Assembly (NCBI GenBank): GCA_031288005.1
Contig: JAITSE010000022.1
Location: 1 to 39,388, forward strand
Origin: Treponema sp.
Lineage (GTDB): Bacteria; Spirochaetota; Spirochaetia; Treponematales; Breznakiellaceae
Direction: 5' to 3'
Length of the DNA: 39,388 nucleotides
Shown: positions 15,981 through 24,538 of the stretch, piece after piece
Layout of the letters: each line of letters begins with the position of its first letter
How positions within the stretch are numbered: the stretch's first letter is position 1
Position numbers and translations under genes: made by a program
Notes under the pieces: model-generated
The model's database searches: none
The model's input: the letters and a program-made list of their open reading frames with translations, nothing else
Told to the model about the DNA's origin: nothing

Positions 15981-16511
15981 ATGATAAAAACAATAATGTT
16001 TCTAATTATATTTTTTTCGCTGTCTGCAATAGTTTATACGGATGAAAATGCTTTTCTCGAAGTACATGGTTTATTGAAAGGAGGAGTGAATAAAAATTTA
16101 GATTTAATAGAAGCGAAGTCTGCATCGTTAAGTCCTTCTGAAAAATTATTTTTATTGGACGTACATAAAAAAGATTCTGGAATACCGTTCGTTGTAAATT
16201 TATTAAGCGGATTTGGAATAGGCTCATATATTCAAGGAGATATAAGCGGCGGAACCATACAATTATCCGGCCAATTATTAGGTTTAGTGGGATTAGTTGC
16301 CGGCATCGGGATGTCCGCAAAGGTAGAAGATCATTCATCTTCATATTATGGTTATGGCAGAGACTATTACGCAAATGAAATAACATCACTTGGAAAAGGA
16401 TTTATGATTACAGGAGTAATTTTATTTTATGGGATGCGATTATATGGTTATATAAGTCCTTTTATTTTTAAAAATATTTATAACGGAAAATTAAGAGCCG
16501 CTTTACAATAG
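15981..16511 (+). CDS. P13-family membrane protein (spirochaete porin-like)
   Basis: The 176-residue protein has a signal peptide (IKTIMFLIIFFSLSAIVYT) and then the P13-family core SEKLFLLDVHKKDSGIPFVVNLLSGFGIGSYIQGD (two blocks), GGTIQLSGQLLGL and two more hydrophobic stretches. P13 is known from Borrelia as an outer-membrane channel-forming protein, and short relatives occur in treponemes. I chose ATG 15981 because AAGGAG (15966-15971) sits 9 nt upstream; starts at 15942, 15963 or 15975 are in frame but less well placed. Base composition is much more AT-rich than its neighbours on both sides, so it was perhaps acquired separately. The precise function here is inferred. Confidence 0.75.
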   Translation: MIKTIMFLIIFFSLSAIVYTDENAFLEVHGLLKGGVNKNLDLIEAKSASLSPSEKLFLLDVHKKDSGIPFVVNLLSGFGIGSYIQGDISGGTIQLSGQLLGLVGLVAGIGMSAKVEDHSSSYYGYGRDYYANEITSLGKGFMITGVILFYGMRLYGYISPFIFKNIYNGKLRAALQ

Positions 16512-16950
16512 CTTAGACATATTTACTGGTTGAACAAGTTCATTGGACTTGTTCGTCGGAAACGCGGAAACATCGGAAACTTGTTTCCGCGTTTCCGAAG
16601 TTTCCGAAGAACAAGCCTCGCAAAATGCAGGGTCTAGGACCCGCCGTATTTTGCCGATTTTTATAAGGAATTTGGCGAACCTCTGGTTCGACGATAACTG
16701 GAGTTATCGAACAACGCTATTATCAGACGGTGATTTTTAATTGTATATATGTTTTAGCTTCTGTTTTCAAATGCTTTTTATACGCTTTTGCCAATTTAGC
16801 GCTAATTTCGTCTAAATGTCTGCTTGCGAGAGGACTCGTAATGCGTGTCTGCCAGCGCCTTTTAACTTAACGGCTTTGGCCATGTCTTGCCAGAATTGCA
16901 GGCTTGCCAATACTCTCGCCATATCCTATAATTTTCATAGGTTATTCACC
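16512..16950. repeat. Gene-free stretch: palindromes then the PLP-gene promoter
   Basis: The left part holds gaacaagtt..aacttgttc-type and nested ggaaac/gtttcc hairpins (about 16543-16612), then a ggtccta-free loop region with cgcaaaatgc..gtattttgcc (16619-16654). The right part (16740-16900) is plain AT-rich sequence with no gene I can support. The promoter at 16904-16932 lies at its end. Confidence 0.75.
16904..16932 (+). promoter_or_regulatory. Sigma-70 promoter with overlapping small inverted repeat
   Basis: TTGCCA (16904-16909) and a perfect TATAAT (16927-16932) are separated by 17 nt, just upstream of the PLP enzyme start at 16951. The -10 lies inside cctat-aattttc-atagg (16925-16941), a short inverted repeat that could be an operator for one of the downstream Rrf2 regulators. 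The leader would be very short. Confidence 0.65.
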
Positions 16951-18150
16951 ATGGAAGACAACCGCTGTACCAAAAGATACGCTCCCGCCACCCGCCCCGT
17001 GCATGGCGCCGCTTTATTCGAACCGCTCACTGGCGCCGTAAGCGTGCCAATTTATCAGAGTTCCACTTTCCGGCATCCCGGCCTCTACGAAAGCACGGGA
17101 TTTGATTATTCCCGTGGGACGAATCCCACCCGTGCCGGGCTTGAGCGGGCCGCAGCCTCCCTTGAAAACGGGAAATACTGCCTCGCCTTCGCCACCGGAA
17201 TGGGGGCCATATCCGCGGCAATCAAACTCTTCAACCCGGGAGACCACCTTATCGTGTCGGAAGACCTCTACGGTGGGACCTACCGCCTGTTCAGCGGCTA
17301 TTACGAGCGCTACGGCTTCTCCTTTTCCTGGGTGGACACAAGCGATTTCGCCAAAGTGGAAGCCGCGCTGCGGCCCGAAACAAAAGCCCTCTTCATCGAA
17401 ACCCCTTCAAACCCCATGATGAAAGTAACCGGCATAGAGCGCTGCGCGGAGCTTATTCATAAGCTGGGCGGGCTTCTCATTGTGGACAACACCTTTCTTT
17501 CGCCTTATTTTCAAAACCCCCTGGAAAAAGGGGCCGACATTGTAATCCACAGCGGTAGCAAGTACCTGGCTGGCCACAATGACACCCTTTCGGGCTTCAT
17601 CGTTCATTCCCTTGAGGAACTGGAGCCGGTTCTCAGAAACATACAGAAGAGCGAAGGCGCGGCGCTTGCCCCCTTTGACGCATGGCTGACCCTCCGGGGC
17701 ATAAAGACCCTGGCGGTGCGGATGGAAAAGCACGCGGAAAACGCCATTAAAATTGCCCGCTGGCTGCGGGAACAGCCGGAGGTGGAAAAAGTTTTCTACC
17801 CGGGCTTTGAAGATCATCCCCAGTACGCGCTCAGTCTGAGCCAGGCCAGGGGCTTTGGCGGCATGATCTCGTTTTATCTCAAAGAAGCCGCCTTTGCTCC
17901 GGTCCTTCTCAAGAAGGTCTCCCTCATCCTCTTTGCCGAAAGCCTTGGCGGGGTTGAGTCCCTCATAACTTATCCCATTGTGCAGACTCATAACGCCATA
18001 CCCGAAGCGATGCGCCTTTCTGCGGGGATAAACGAGCGGCTCATCCGGCTTTCCGTTGGAATAGAAGACCCGGAGGATATTATCGGGGACCTGCGGCAGG
18101 CTTTCCGCTCATTCGGGACAGAGGCGCGGAAAAAAGAGGCGGAATTATGA
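16951..18150 (+). CDS. Cys/Met metabolism PLP-dependent enzyme (MetB/MetC/Mgl type)
   Basis: This is a full-length (399 residue) member of the cystathionine gamma-synthase / beta-lyase / methionine gamma-lyase group. SGSKYLAGHND carries the PLP lysine at about residue 204. Other family blocks are YSRGTNPTRAGLE, FATGMGAISA, DLYGGTYRLF, ETPSNPMMKVT and VDNTFLSPYFQNPLEKGADIVIHS (two blocks). It acts in the cytoplasm on sulfur amino acids. Which reaction it catalyses cannot be told from motifs alone. ATG 16951 lies behind a good promoter, and an upstream in-frame start at 16816 gives no family residues. It overlaps the first Rrf2 gene by 4 nt, so all three genes form an operon. Confidence 0.88.
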   Translation: MEDNRCTKRYAPATRPVHGAALFEPLTGAVSVPIYQSSTFRHPGLYESTGFDYSRGTNPTRAGLERAAASLENGKYCLAFATGMGAISAAIKLFNPGDHLIVSEDLYGGTYRLFSGYYERYGFSFSWVDTSDFAKVEAALRPETKALFIETPSNPMMKVTGIERCAELIHKLGGLLIVDNTFLSPYFQNPLEKGADIVIHSGSKYLAGHNDTLSGFIVHSLEELEPVLRNIQKSEGAALAPFDAWLTLRGIKTLAVRMEKHAENAIKIARWLREQPEVEKVFYPGFEDHPQYALSLSQARGFGGMISFYLKEAAFAPVLLKKVSLILFAESLGGVESLITYPIVQTHNAIPEAMRLSAGINERLIRLSVGIEDPEDIIGDLRQAFRSFGTEARKKEAEL

Positions 18151-18578
18151 GAATTTCCACTAAAGGGCGCTACGCGCTGGAAGCGCTGCTCTATATGGCT
18201 CTGCTCCCCGAAGGCCAGTCGGCCAGCACCCGCTCCATTGCGGAAGCCACGGACATCTCCGACGGCTACCTGGAACAGTTGTTCATTCCCCTGAGAAAAG
18301 CGGGCATCATCCGGGGCATCCGGGGGCCAATGGGAGGCTACACGCCCGGCAGAGACCCCAGGGATATCCGGGCTGGCGACATCCTGCGTACCCTTGAAGG
18401 CTCCATGGAACTTGTGGAATGCGTCAATTCGATAGACTGCCCAAAAGCCGCGACCTGCGGCGGCAAGCACACCTGGAGCGAGCTCTACCAGGAGATTGCG
18501 GGGTGTGTGGATTCCATTTCCCTTGCGGATATTGTGGATGCCTATAAAGCCATGGATACGCCGGAGTATACGATATGA
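18147..18578 (+). CDS. Rrf2-family regulator with IscR-like cysteines
   Basis: The 143-residue protein begins MRISTKGRYALEALLYMA and has the Rrf2 winged-helix (SIAEATDISDGYLEQLFIPLRKAG, RGIRGPMGGY in two blocks). Residues 92, 98 and 104 are cysteines with C-x5-C-x5-C spacing, matching the positions of the [2Fe-2S] ligands of E. coli IscR, and His108 follows. It probably binds a cluster and senses iron-sulfur or redox state. It overlaps the PLP enzyme upstream and the second Rrf2 gene downstream by 4 nt each (ATGA-type coupling). The target is likely its own operon, which is an inference. Confidence 0.86.
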   Translation: MRISTKGRYALEALLYMALLPEGQSASTRSIAEATDISDGYLEQLFIPLRKAGIIRGIRGPMGGYTPGRDPRDIRAGDILRTLEGSMELVECVNSIDCPKAATCGGKHTWSELYQEIAGCVDSISLADIVDAYKAMDTPEYTI

Positions 18579-19009
18579 AAATATCGACCAGAGGGCGTTA
18601 CGGCATACGCCTTCTCATCGATCTGGCCGAAAACATCCGGGAGCCTCATGTGTCCCTTGCAAGCGTGGCGGAGCGCCAGGGAATCTCGGTGCGCTATCTG
18701 GAACAGGTGGTGATTCTGCTCCGCCGGGCCGGCTTTGTCCGCTCCGTGAAAGGCTCATTTGGCGGCTATGTCCTGGCCCGCCATCCTCATGACATAATCA
18801 TCGGAGACGTGCTGCGGGTCCTGGAAGGCGATATGCTGATAGTGGACCCGCCGCTACCCGGGGTCCCGGAGTCAAAAATCAGACGCTGCATAAGGCTCAC
18901 GGTCTACGACCGCCTCAACGAGCGTATCGCCGGCGTTATAGACAGGGAGAGTCTGGCCTCAATCCTCGGAACCGTGGACCCCGATGATTCCTATATGTAC
19001 TTCATCTGA
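18575..19009 (+). CDS. Rrf2-family regulator without cluster cysteines
   Basis: The 144-residue protein has the same Rrf2 fold (MKISTRGRYGIRLLIDLAEN, SVAERQGISVRYLEQVVILL, RSVKGSFGGYVLARHP) but lacks the C-x5-C-x5-C loop; it has a single Cys in IRRCIRL. It resembles CymR-type Rrf2 proteins, which respond to a partner enzyme of cysteine metabolism rather than to an Fe-S cluster. Its position next to a sulfur amino acid PLP enzyme fits such a role but does not prove it. It may form a heterodimer with the preceding paralogue. It ends the operon. Confidence 0.84.
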   Translation: MKISTRGRYGIRLLIDLAENIREPHVSLASVAERQGISVRYLEQVVILLRRAGFVRSVKGSFGGYVLARHPHDIIIGDVLRVLEGDMLIVDPPLPGVPESKIRRCIRLTVYDRLNERIAGVIDRESLASILGTVDPDDSYMYFI

Positions 19010-19055
19010 AGCCGCTTCCCGCCCTGAAGGATGTCTGTCCCTCTAAAGAAGCCGG

Positions 19056-20330
19056 TTAGAACCTTCGCAGCAGTTCGAGGGGCCGTATTTTCCCGGCCCG
19101 ACGGGAGGGCATCCATGCGGCAAGGACAGAGCAGAGAACCGTGAAGAAGCCGATGAGAAACACGGCTTTCGAGTCAATGATGATTGGAATGACTTCAAGG
19201 TAATAGCCGGGATCCAGTATGCGTACCGGCGCGGCGCTGAAGAGACCGGAAAAAAAGTTCAGAAACTTTTCAATGCCGTGAATTATGGGGTTAATAAAAC
19301 GCCCGATAAGAAGGCCCGCGGCTATTCCCGGAACGGCCCCGCAGAAGCCGGTTAAAAAAGACGCCCAAAGAAAAATCCGGCTGACTGCGGACGGACTTGC
19401 CCCCGCGGCTTTCAAGACCGCAATGTCCCGCTGCCGCTCTATCACGAGCATGGAGGTGGCGGAAGAAACGTTCACCGCAGCGACAAGCACTATCAGGGCC
19501 ATGATGAACAGCAGCAACTGCCGGGTTGATTCATAGGAACTATACTGGGCGCGCTGGATATCCTTCCATGTGTAAACCCTGTAACCTGAGCCCAGGGCGC
19601 GGTTCACTAGCAGCGCGGTTTCCCCGGCGTTCCGGTATGGCTCGGCAATCTTGGCGGTTATAAAGGTCTGGGATAATTCCGGGGCAAGCAGGGCAAGACC
19701 GCTTTCGTAGTCCATGATGCACCACAGAGCGTCCAGTTCCCGGTATCCTGATGATACAATGCCCCGGACAATGAAAGGCAGGGTCCGGGGGATATTTCTT
19801 CCTCCAGGTGCGACCCGGACGCTCATAATATAGACCGTATCTCCCGCCGCGGCCCCGGCGATTCGCGCCAGTTCTTCTCCCAGAAGGACTTCCCCGCCGC
19901 CTGAAAGCTCCGCGCTCCCGGCAATGGTTTTCAGAAAACGCCGGCTTCCTTCATCGGTCCAAAAAGAGGGGTCAACAGCCCGGATCGTAGCGCCCGCCTT
20001 AGCCCCGCCTTTACCGCTCATCACCACGCCAAGCCCCTGACGCTCGGTCCACACTCCCCGTATCCCCGGAAAGCCCGCAATTTTATCCTGGCCGTCTTCC
20101 CCGCGCTCCCCGATGTCCCGGTAGTCGTAAATTCTAATATGGCCGGTTCCCAATTCAAGATAACGGTCTGTGATGCCCCGGATCATGCCGTCCGCCACGA
20201 TCATGGTTACGATGATGGGGACAAGGCTAAGGGCTATGCCCGCGGCGGCTCCCCGGAGGTAACGGCCTCCTTCCCTCGCTCTGCCCAGAAGACAGCGAAG
20301 GGCGATAAAAAATTCAGGACGGCTTTTCAT
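19056..20330 (-). CDS. Lipoprotein-release ABC permease (LolC/LolE type), second
   Basis: This 424-residue protein has an N-terminal transmembrane helix (ALSLVPIIVTMIVADGMIRG), a large periplasmic MacB-like domain, and three C-terminal helices with FtsX-fold sequence (VLVAAVNVSSATSMLVIERQRDIAVLKAAGAS in blocks, then two hydrophobic helices). Such permeases pair with LolD to extract lipoproteins from the inner membrane. Its ATG overlaps the LolD-type stop by 4 nt. The first permease of the operon (21051-22391) has the classical VMNGFQ signature; this one has VADGMI, so the two probably form a LolC/LolE heterodimer. MacB-like export of another substrate is less likely. Confidence 0.84.
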   Translation of the reverse strand: MKSRPEFFIALRCLLGRAREGGRYLRGAAAGIALSLVPIIVTMIVADGMIRGITDRYLELGTGHIRIYDYRDIGERGEDGQDKIAGFPGIRGVWTERQGLGVVMSGKGGAKAGATIRAVDPSFWTDEGSRRFLKTIAGSAELSGGGEVLLGEELARIAGAAAGDTVYIMSVRVAPGGRNIPRTLPFIVRGIVSSGYRELDALWCIMDYESGLALLAPELSQTFITAKIAEPYRNAGETALLVNRALGSGYRVYTWKDIQRAQYSSYESTRQLLLFIMALIVLVAAVNVSSATSMLVIERQRDIAVLKAAGASPSAVSRIFLWASFLTGFCGAVPGIAAGLLIGRFINPIIHGIEKFLNFFSGLFSAAPVRILDPGYYLEVIPIIIDSKAVFLIGFFTVLCSVLAAWMPSRRAGKIRPLELLRRF

Positions 20331-21058
20331 GGCGCATCAGCCTGCCCGGAATGGGCCGGCGAAAGGGCGGACTCCTGAGACGCTGGAACAAGGCGGCCGT
20401 CTTCCAGGGTATAGCGGATCATGGCCCGGCCCGCCATTCTTTCGTCGTGGGTAACGACGATAAGGGTCTTCCCCCATTTTTCGGCTTCAGCATACAACAG
20501 TTCCGCCACAGCTTCGCTGTTTCCGGGGTCCAGGTTGCCCGTGGGCTCGTCAGCCAGAATGAGATCCGGGTCGTTCATCATGGACCGGGCCACGGCGACT
20601 CTCTGGCGTTCCCCGCCTGAAAGCTGGGAAGGAAAGTGATGGAGCCGGCCTTCCAGCTTTACTTCCGACAGCAGAGCCCGGCCTTTTTCAAGAGCCGCCT
20701 TCTTTTTCATGCCAGCCATATAGCCTGGGATCATTACGTTTTCCAGAGCGGTAAAATCTTTTAGAAGATAGTGAAACTGAAAGATAAAACCCACCCTCCG
20801 GCTCCGGTAGGCGGTAAGTCCGCTTTCTGAAAGTCCCGTGATCTCCTGGCCCGCTACAGTTACGGCGCCGGAATCGCAGCGGTCAAGCCCTCCAAGAATA
20901 TTGAGTAGGGTGCTTTTCCCGCTCCCGCTCTGGCCGCTTATGGCCGTGGTGGTTCCTTTTTCTACCATGAAGCTGACCCCCCTCAGTATAAAGAGGGTCT
21001 CCGCCCCGGAGACGAAACTTCTCACTATGCCTTCAACCGATAAAATAGGCTCACTCAT
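20327..21058 (-). CDS. lolD: Lipoprotein-release ABC transporter ATP-binding protein (LolD)
   Basis: The 243-residue ATPase has Walker A GQSGSGKST, Q-loop FQFHYLL, signature LSGGERQRVAVARS, Walker B DLILADEPTGNLD and the H-loop VVTHDERMA. I begin it at ATG 21058 (MSEPILSVEG), because the in-frame start at 21118 would lie deep inside the upstream permease. It overlaps that permease by 8 nt and the next permease by 4 nt, giving the standard LolCDE operon order with the ATPase in the middle. It energises lipoprotein release at the inner membrane. Confidence 0.92.
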   Translation of the reverse strand: MSEPILSVEGIVRSFVSGAETLFILRGVSFMVEKGTTTAISGQSGSGKSTLLNILGGLDRCDSGAVTVAGQEITGLSESGLTAYRSRRVGFIFQFHYLLKDFTALENVMIPGYMAGMKKKAALEKGRALLSEVKLEGRLHHFPSQLSGGERQRVAVARSMMNDPDLILADEPTGNLDPGNSEAVAELLYAEAEKWGKTLIVVTHDERMAGRAMIRYTLEDGRLVPASQESALSPAHSGQADAP

Positions 21059-22391
21059 AGCGCAAAACCTCCGATGGATTGGTGCGGGAAACTTTGCCAG
21101 AGGCAAACCACGCCGCAAGAAGCGCTGAAAGAAGGCCGAACAGAAAAATGAGCGCCGCCTCCCAGGGGATGATGCGGGAAGGAATTTCCTTTATGTAAAA
21201 AATAGCCGGGGAGAAAACAGCGAAATTATCGTCCATTATTGATGCGTCCCGGGTGAAAAAAGCCGCCGCCATATTAAGAAAGGCAATGAAAAAATTAACC
21301 GCTCCTTCAAGAATGGAAAAAACCGCGTTTATATTGCCCGCAACAAGAAGTCCCGCCGCCATACCCAGCGCGGCTCCTGAAAAGCCTATAATAAAACCGT
21401 CCCAGACAAAAATAAGCCTTACTTCCCTGCCGCCGCCGCCCAGCGCTCTGAGGAGGCCGATTTCTTCCCGGCGTTCCAAGACAGCCCGGCGCTGGGCTTG
21501 AAAAATATTCAGGCCCACCACGATGAAGATGAGGCCCACCAGAGTAAACATAAGCAGTTTTTCCGTACGCAAAGCGCCAAAAAAGGCCCGGTTATAGTCC
21601 CGCCAGGAGCGCAAAATTTCCTCCCCCGCGGTTTCCCGCAAGACGCGGTATTCGTCCAGCCGCCGCACTGCTTCCATACCCCGCTCGTCCTGCCAGCGGC
21701 TGCGGAACTTTATCCCCAGGGAAAGCGGGGCCGCGCCGCCGCCTATGTTTCCGGCGGCTTCGCTGTTGATAAAAGCCCAGCCTAAATCGTATTCATAAAA
21801 CCCCGAACGAAAAATACCGGCTACGGTGAAAAAGTAATTCCCTTCCTCCGCGTCCTCCGCCGGAAAAAACCCTGAAAGGGAAACTAGAGTTATTCCGTCC
21901 CCTGCCCGCACGCCAAGACGCCTGGCAAGTTCCGCCCCAAGGATAACCGCGTCGTTCCGGGCCAAATCAAAAGAGCCGGAAGTAAATTCCAGCTTTTCCG
22001 CCATACCTCCGTCCATTTCCAGGACGCCGGGCGGCAGGCCCCGGACGAGCGCCGTCTGCTGCGCATCCCGGTTTCCCCGTGCTATGCACTGTATTTCCCG
22101 GAAGGGAACTGCCGAAACCACGCCGGGAAGCCGCCGTATTTCTTCAGCCAGAGCCAGCCCCACAGATGTATCGGGCAGAGGTTCCACCCTGGCATGATAA
22201 GATGATATTTCCACGATGCTTTCGATAAAGCCCAATTGAAAACCATTCATCACCGCAAGGATCACCGTCAATGCAAGAACGCCGGTAAAGATGCCCAGAA
22301 CGGCGAAAACAGAAGATGGAGACGGCGGTCCCCGGCGGCCCAGGGAAACATAGCGGGCAGCGACAAAGCCTATCCACCGGAAAGCCTTCAC
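21051..22391 (-). CDS. Lipoprotein-release ABC permease (LolC/LolE type), first
   Basis: I choose GTG at 22391 as the start: GGAGG lies 7 nt upstream and the GTGA overlaps the stop of the preceding gene. An ATG at 22442 would extend the protein across that gene. The 446-residue protein has an N-terminal helix with the LolC/E signature VFAVLGIFTGVLALTVILAVMNGFQ (in two blocks), a MacB-type periplasmic domain, and three C-terminal helices with the pattern RRAVLERREEIGLLRALGG. It forms the membrane channel with LolD and the second permease. Confidence 0.88.
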   Translation of the reverse strand: MKAFRWIGFVAARYVSLGRRGPPSPSSVFAVLGIFTGVLALTVILAVMNGFQLGFIESIVEISSYHARVEPLPDTSVGLALAEEIRRLPGVVSAVPFREIQCIARGNRDAQQTALVRGLPPGVLEMDGGMAEKLEFTSGSFDLARNDAVILGAELARRLGVRAGDGITLVSLSGFFPAEDAEEGNYFFTVAGIFRSGFYEYDLGWAFINSEAAGNIGGGAAPLSLGIKFRSRWQDERGMEAVRRLDEYRVLRETAGEEILRSWRDYNRAFFGALRTEKLLMFTLVGLIFIVVGLNIFQAQRRAVLERREEIGLLRALGGGGREVRLIFVWDGFIIGFSGAALGMAAGLLVAGNINAVFSILEGAVNFFIAFLNMAAAFFTRDASIMDDNFAVFSPAIFYIKEIPSRIIPWEAALIFLFGLLSALLAAWFASGKVSRTNPSEVLRYE

Positions 22392-23593
22392 TGTATTTCC
22401 TCCCGGACCCGTTTTTCTGATATTTTGCGGCCGTTTTTCCAAACCGCCCGGAGTACCACCCGGTCATCCATATAAAGTTCTTCTATTTCTTGATCGCCTG
22501 ATATGCGGATCACCCGTTCAAGGGTTTCCTTGTTAATGTTTTTTTCCAAAATCCGGTCCCCGTCATCGTTGTACTCGTATTCGGTAATCCTCTCGTCCTC
22601 CCCGGATGTCCAGCGTACCTGAGTCAGCCGGTTTCCGGTCCAGGTGTTTTGCAGTTCCCCAACGATCTCTCCGGCCTCGTTTTTATGGGTTTCCGTAAGG
22701 ATACGGCCCCGGGCGTCGGTATTATAAATTACTCTGTCCCCTTCATCCTTGAGTATATCCTGGAAAAAGTCAGAGCTGATAGGCAGCACAGGTCTGACAA
22801 AATTGGTTTGCCGGGCTGCGTCAAGAACCATGTGGGGAAAAGGAAGCCTCGCCCGGTTGTCTCCGGCTTCTTCGCTCCGGTGGTATACCCGCTCCACCGC
22901 CCGCAGGGAAGCGGAACGGCTGTATCTATAGTAATCGGTACAGTAGGCTTCAGGCTCCGGTTCGTCTTCTTCGGAGGCCGGCTTTTTTATCGCTGTTTCA
23001 GCCCGCACCAGGGTCTGATTAACGTAAAAATATGTTATGATACGGGCTTCGCCATTGGAATCTATCTGGTGCTCTTCGGATATCCGCTCTTCGGTATTGT
23101 AAATTTCGATAAAGCCCGAAAGATCAGGCTTTTCTTCGTCTTCTTCGTCAGCTTTCTCTGTTTCCCCTGCTTCGTCCGGTTTTTCAGGATACGGCTCCTC
23201 TGCTTCAACGGACGCCGCCGTCGCATCTTCCGGGAGCGGGCCGGCGTTGAACACCGCAACCAGGCGTATCCGCTCATCTTCACCCACGAACAGCCACTGC
23301 CTGCGGGATTCCTCTCCGTTTTCGTAGAGAACCCTGATTTCCACCGAGTATGAAGGATCGTAGAACTGTCTAAGCCGGTCCGGGATGGCCGAAGACGGCT
23401 GGCTGTCTATCATAAGGGCGTATTTACTCCTAAGAGCAAGACGGGTATAAGCGGACTCCAAAGTCATCCCAGCAGCGTTGGAGATGAACCACCTGGGTTC
23501 TCCGTAAAGCTCCAGGACGGCGCAGGCGAAAAATCCCGCAAGAAAAATATTCCGGAGAGGGAACTCCTTATGTCTTTTGACCCGCGTTTTCAT
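22388..23593 (-). CDS. Exported protein of unknown function in the LolCDE operon
   Basis: Starting at ATG 23593, just after ftsY ends, gives a signal peptide (KTRVKRHKEFPLRNIFLAG, then a hydrophobic segment). The mature protein has a very acidic low-complexity stretch (about residues 135-165, many Glu/Asp/Lys) and a beta-rich C-terminal part with YD/RHS-like or MORN-like short strands (DARGRILTETHKNEAGEIVG, YEYNDDGDRILEKN). It lies between ftsY and the first Lol permease and overlaps the latter. A periplasmic partner of lipoprotein export is plausible from context only. An alternative start at 23722 would overlap ftsY. Confidence 0.72.
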   Translation of the reverse strand: MKTRVKRHKEFPLRNIFLAGFFACAVLELYGEPRWFISNAAGMTLESAYTRLALRSKYALMIDSQPSSAIPDRLRQFYDPSYSVEIRVLYENGEESRRQWLFVGEDERIRLVAVFNAGPLPEDATAASVEAEEPYPEKPDEAGETEKADEEDEEKPDLSGFIEIYNTEERISEEHQIDSNGEARIITYFYVNQTLVRAETAIKKPASEEDEPEPEAYCTDYYRYSRSASLRAVERVYHRSEEAGDNRARLPFPHMVLDAARQTNFVRPVLPISSDFFQDILKDEGDRVIYNTDARGRILTETHKNEAGEIVGELQNTWTGNRLTQVRWTSGEDERITEYEYNDDGDRILEKNINKETLERVIRISGDQEIEELYMDDRVVLRAVWKNGRKISEKRVREEIQ

Positions 23594-23639
23594 AAACAGG
23601 CAGAGACCAGGAGTTTTCTGCGCAAAACGCGGCGAACCG

Positions 23640-24536
23640 CTAGGCAAGGCCGGTAAATTCCCTGACATATAATGAAGGGTCAAAGGGCTTGATGTCTTCA
23701 TACTTCTCTCCGTCGCAGACATAACGTACCGGCAGCATGAGGCTCTCCGCCAGGGAAAATACTACGCCGCCCCGGGCGGAAGAATCAAATTTGGTAAGAA
23801 TTACTCCGTCAAGGTTTACCGCTTCGTGGAATATTTCCGCCTGGGCCAATGCGTTCCGTCCGGTGGTAGCGTCCAAAACCAGCCACTTGAGATACTGCCC
23901 GCCCGCCGTTTTTGTCTCCACAACCCGGTCTATTTTTTTCAGCTCTTCTACCAGGGCGGTCTTGGTGTGCATACGTCCGGCAGTGTCCGCTATGACGAGG
24001 TCACCTCCCCCGGCCAGGGCCGCTTCCAGGGCGTCATACACCACTGCCGCCGGGTCTCCTCCCTGTTTATGAGCCACGACCCGCACGCCCAGCCTTTCGC
24101 TGTGTATTTTGAGCTGATCAACGGCGGCGGCCCGGAAAGTATCCGCCGCAGCCAAAATCGGCTTCCGCTTGTTCCGCCTCATATACAGAGATGCCAGCTT
24201 GGCCGCCGAGGTTGTCTTCCCTACGCCGTTCACCCCTAAAAGAAGGATGACTGCCAGCTCGCCGTCATCGGGAAAGGCTGCCCTTTCTGGGCCGGAAAGC
24301 CCTCGGGCAAGAAGCTCCTCCAAAATAGCCGCCAGAACCAGGCGCACTCCTTCAGGGTCCGAAACTTTTTCCTTTCTGCACCTTTCCCGCAGTTTTTCTA
24401 CAGTGTTATAGGATTCGGCGGCCCCAAAATCTCCTTCCACCAACAGGTCCGCAAGCTCATCAAAAAATTCACCTTTTGCCGCGTCCCGGACGCCAAAAAA
24501 ATTTTTTAGCCGCTCCCTAAAACCGTTTATCCCCAT
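23640..24536 (-). CDS. ftsY: Signal recognition particle receptor FtsY
   Basis: FtsY is the SRP receptor that brings ribosomes making membrane proteins to the inner membrane. Motifs: N-domain helices, G1 GVNGVGKTTSAAKLA, DTFRAAAVDQL, G3 DTAGRM, G4 TKFDSSARGG. At about 298 residues it lacks the long acidic A domain of E. coli, as in many non-proteobacteria. I prefer ATG 24536; TTG 24542 overlaps the previous stop as TTGA and is an alternative. Its place between the PEGA protein and the Lol genes couples targeting with envelope biogenesis. Confidence 0.94.
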   Translation of the reverse strand: MGINGFRERLKNFFGVRDAAKGEFFDELADLLVEGDFGAAESYNTVEKLRERCRKEKVSDPEGVRLVLAAILEELLARGLSGPERAAFPDDGELAVILLLGVNGVGKTTSAAKLASLYMRRNKRKPILAAADTFRAAAVDQLKIHSERLGVRVVAHKQGGDPAAVVYDALEAALAGGGDLVIADTAGRMHTKTALVEELKKIDRVVETKTAGGQYLKWLVLDATTGRNALAQAEIFHEAVNLDGVILTKFDSSARGGVVFSLAESLMLPVRYVCDGEKYEDIKPFDPSLYVREFTGLA

Positions 24537-24538
24537 AT

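Noticed and set aside
16816..16950. N-terminal extension of the PLP enzyme
   Set aside because: The extension crosses a good promoter and has no family similarity; ATG 16951 gives the correct length.
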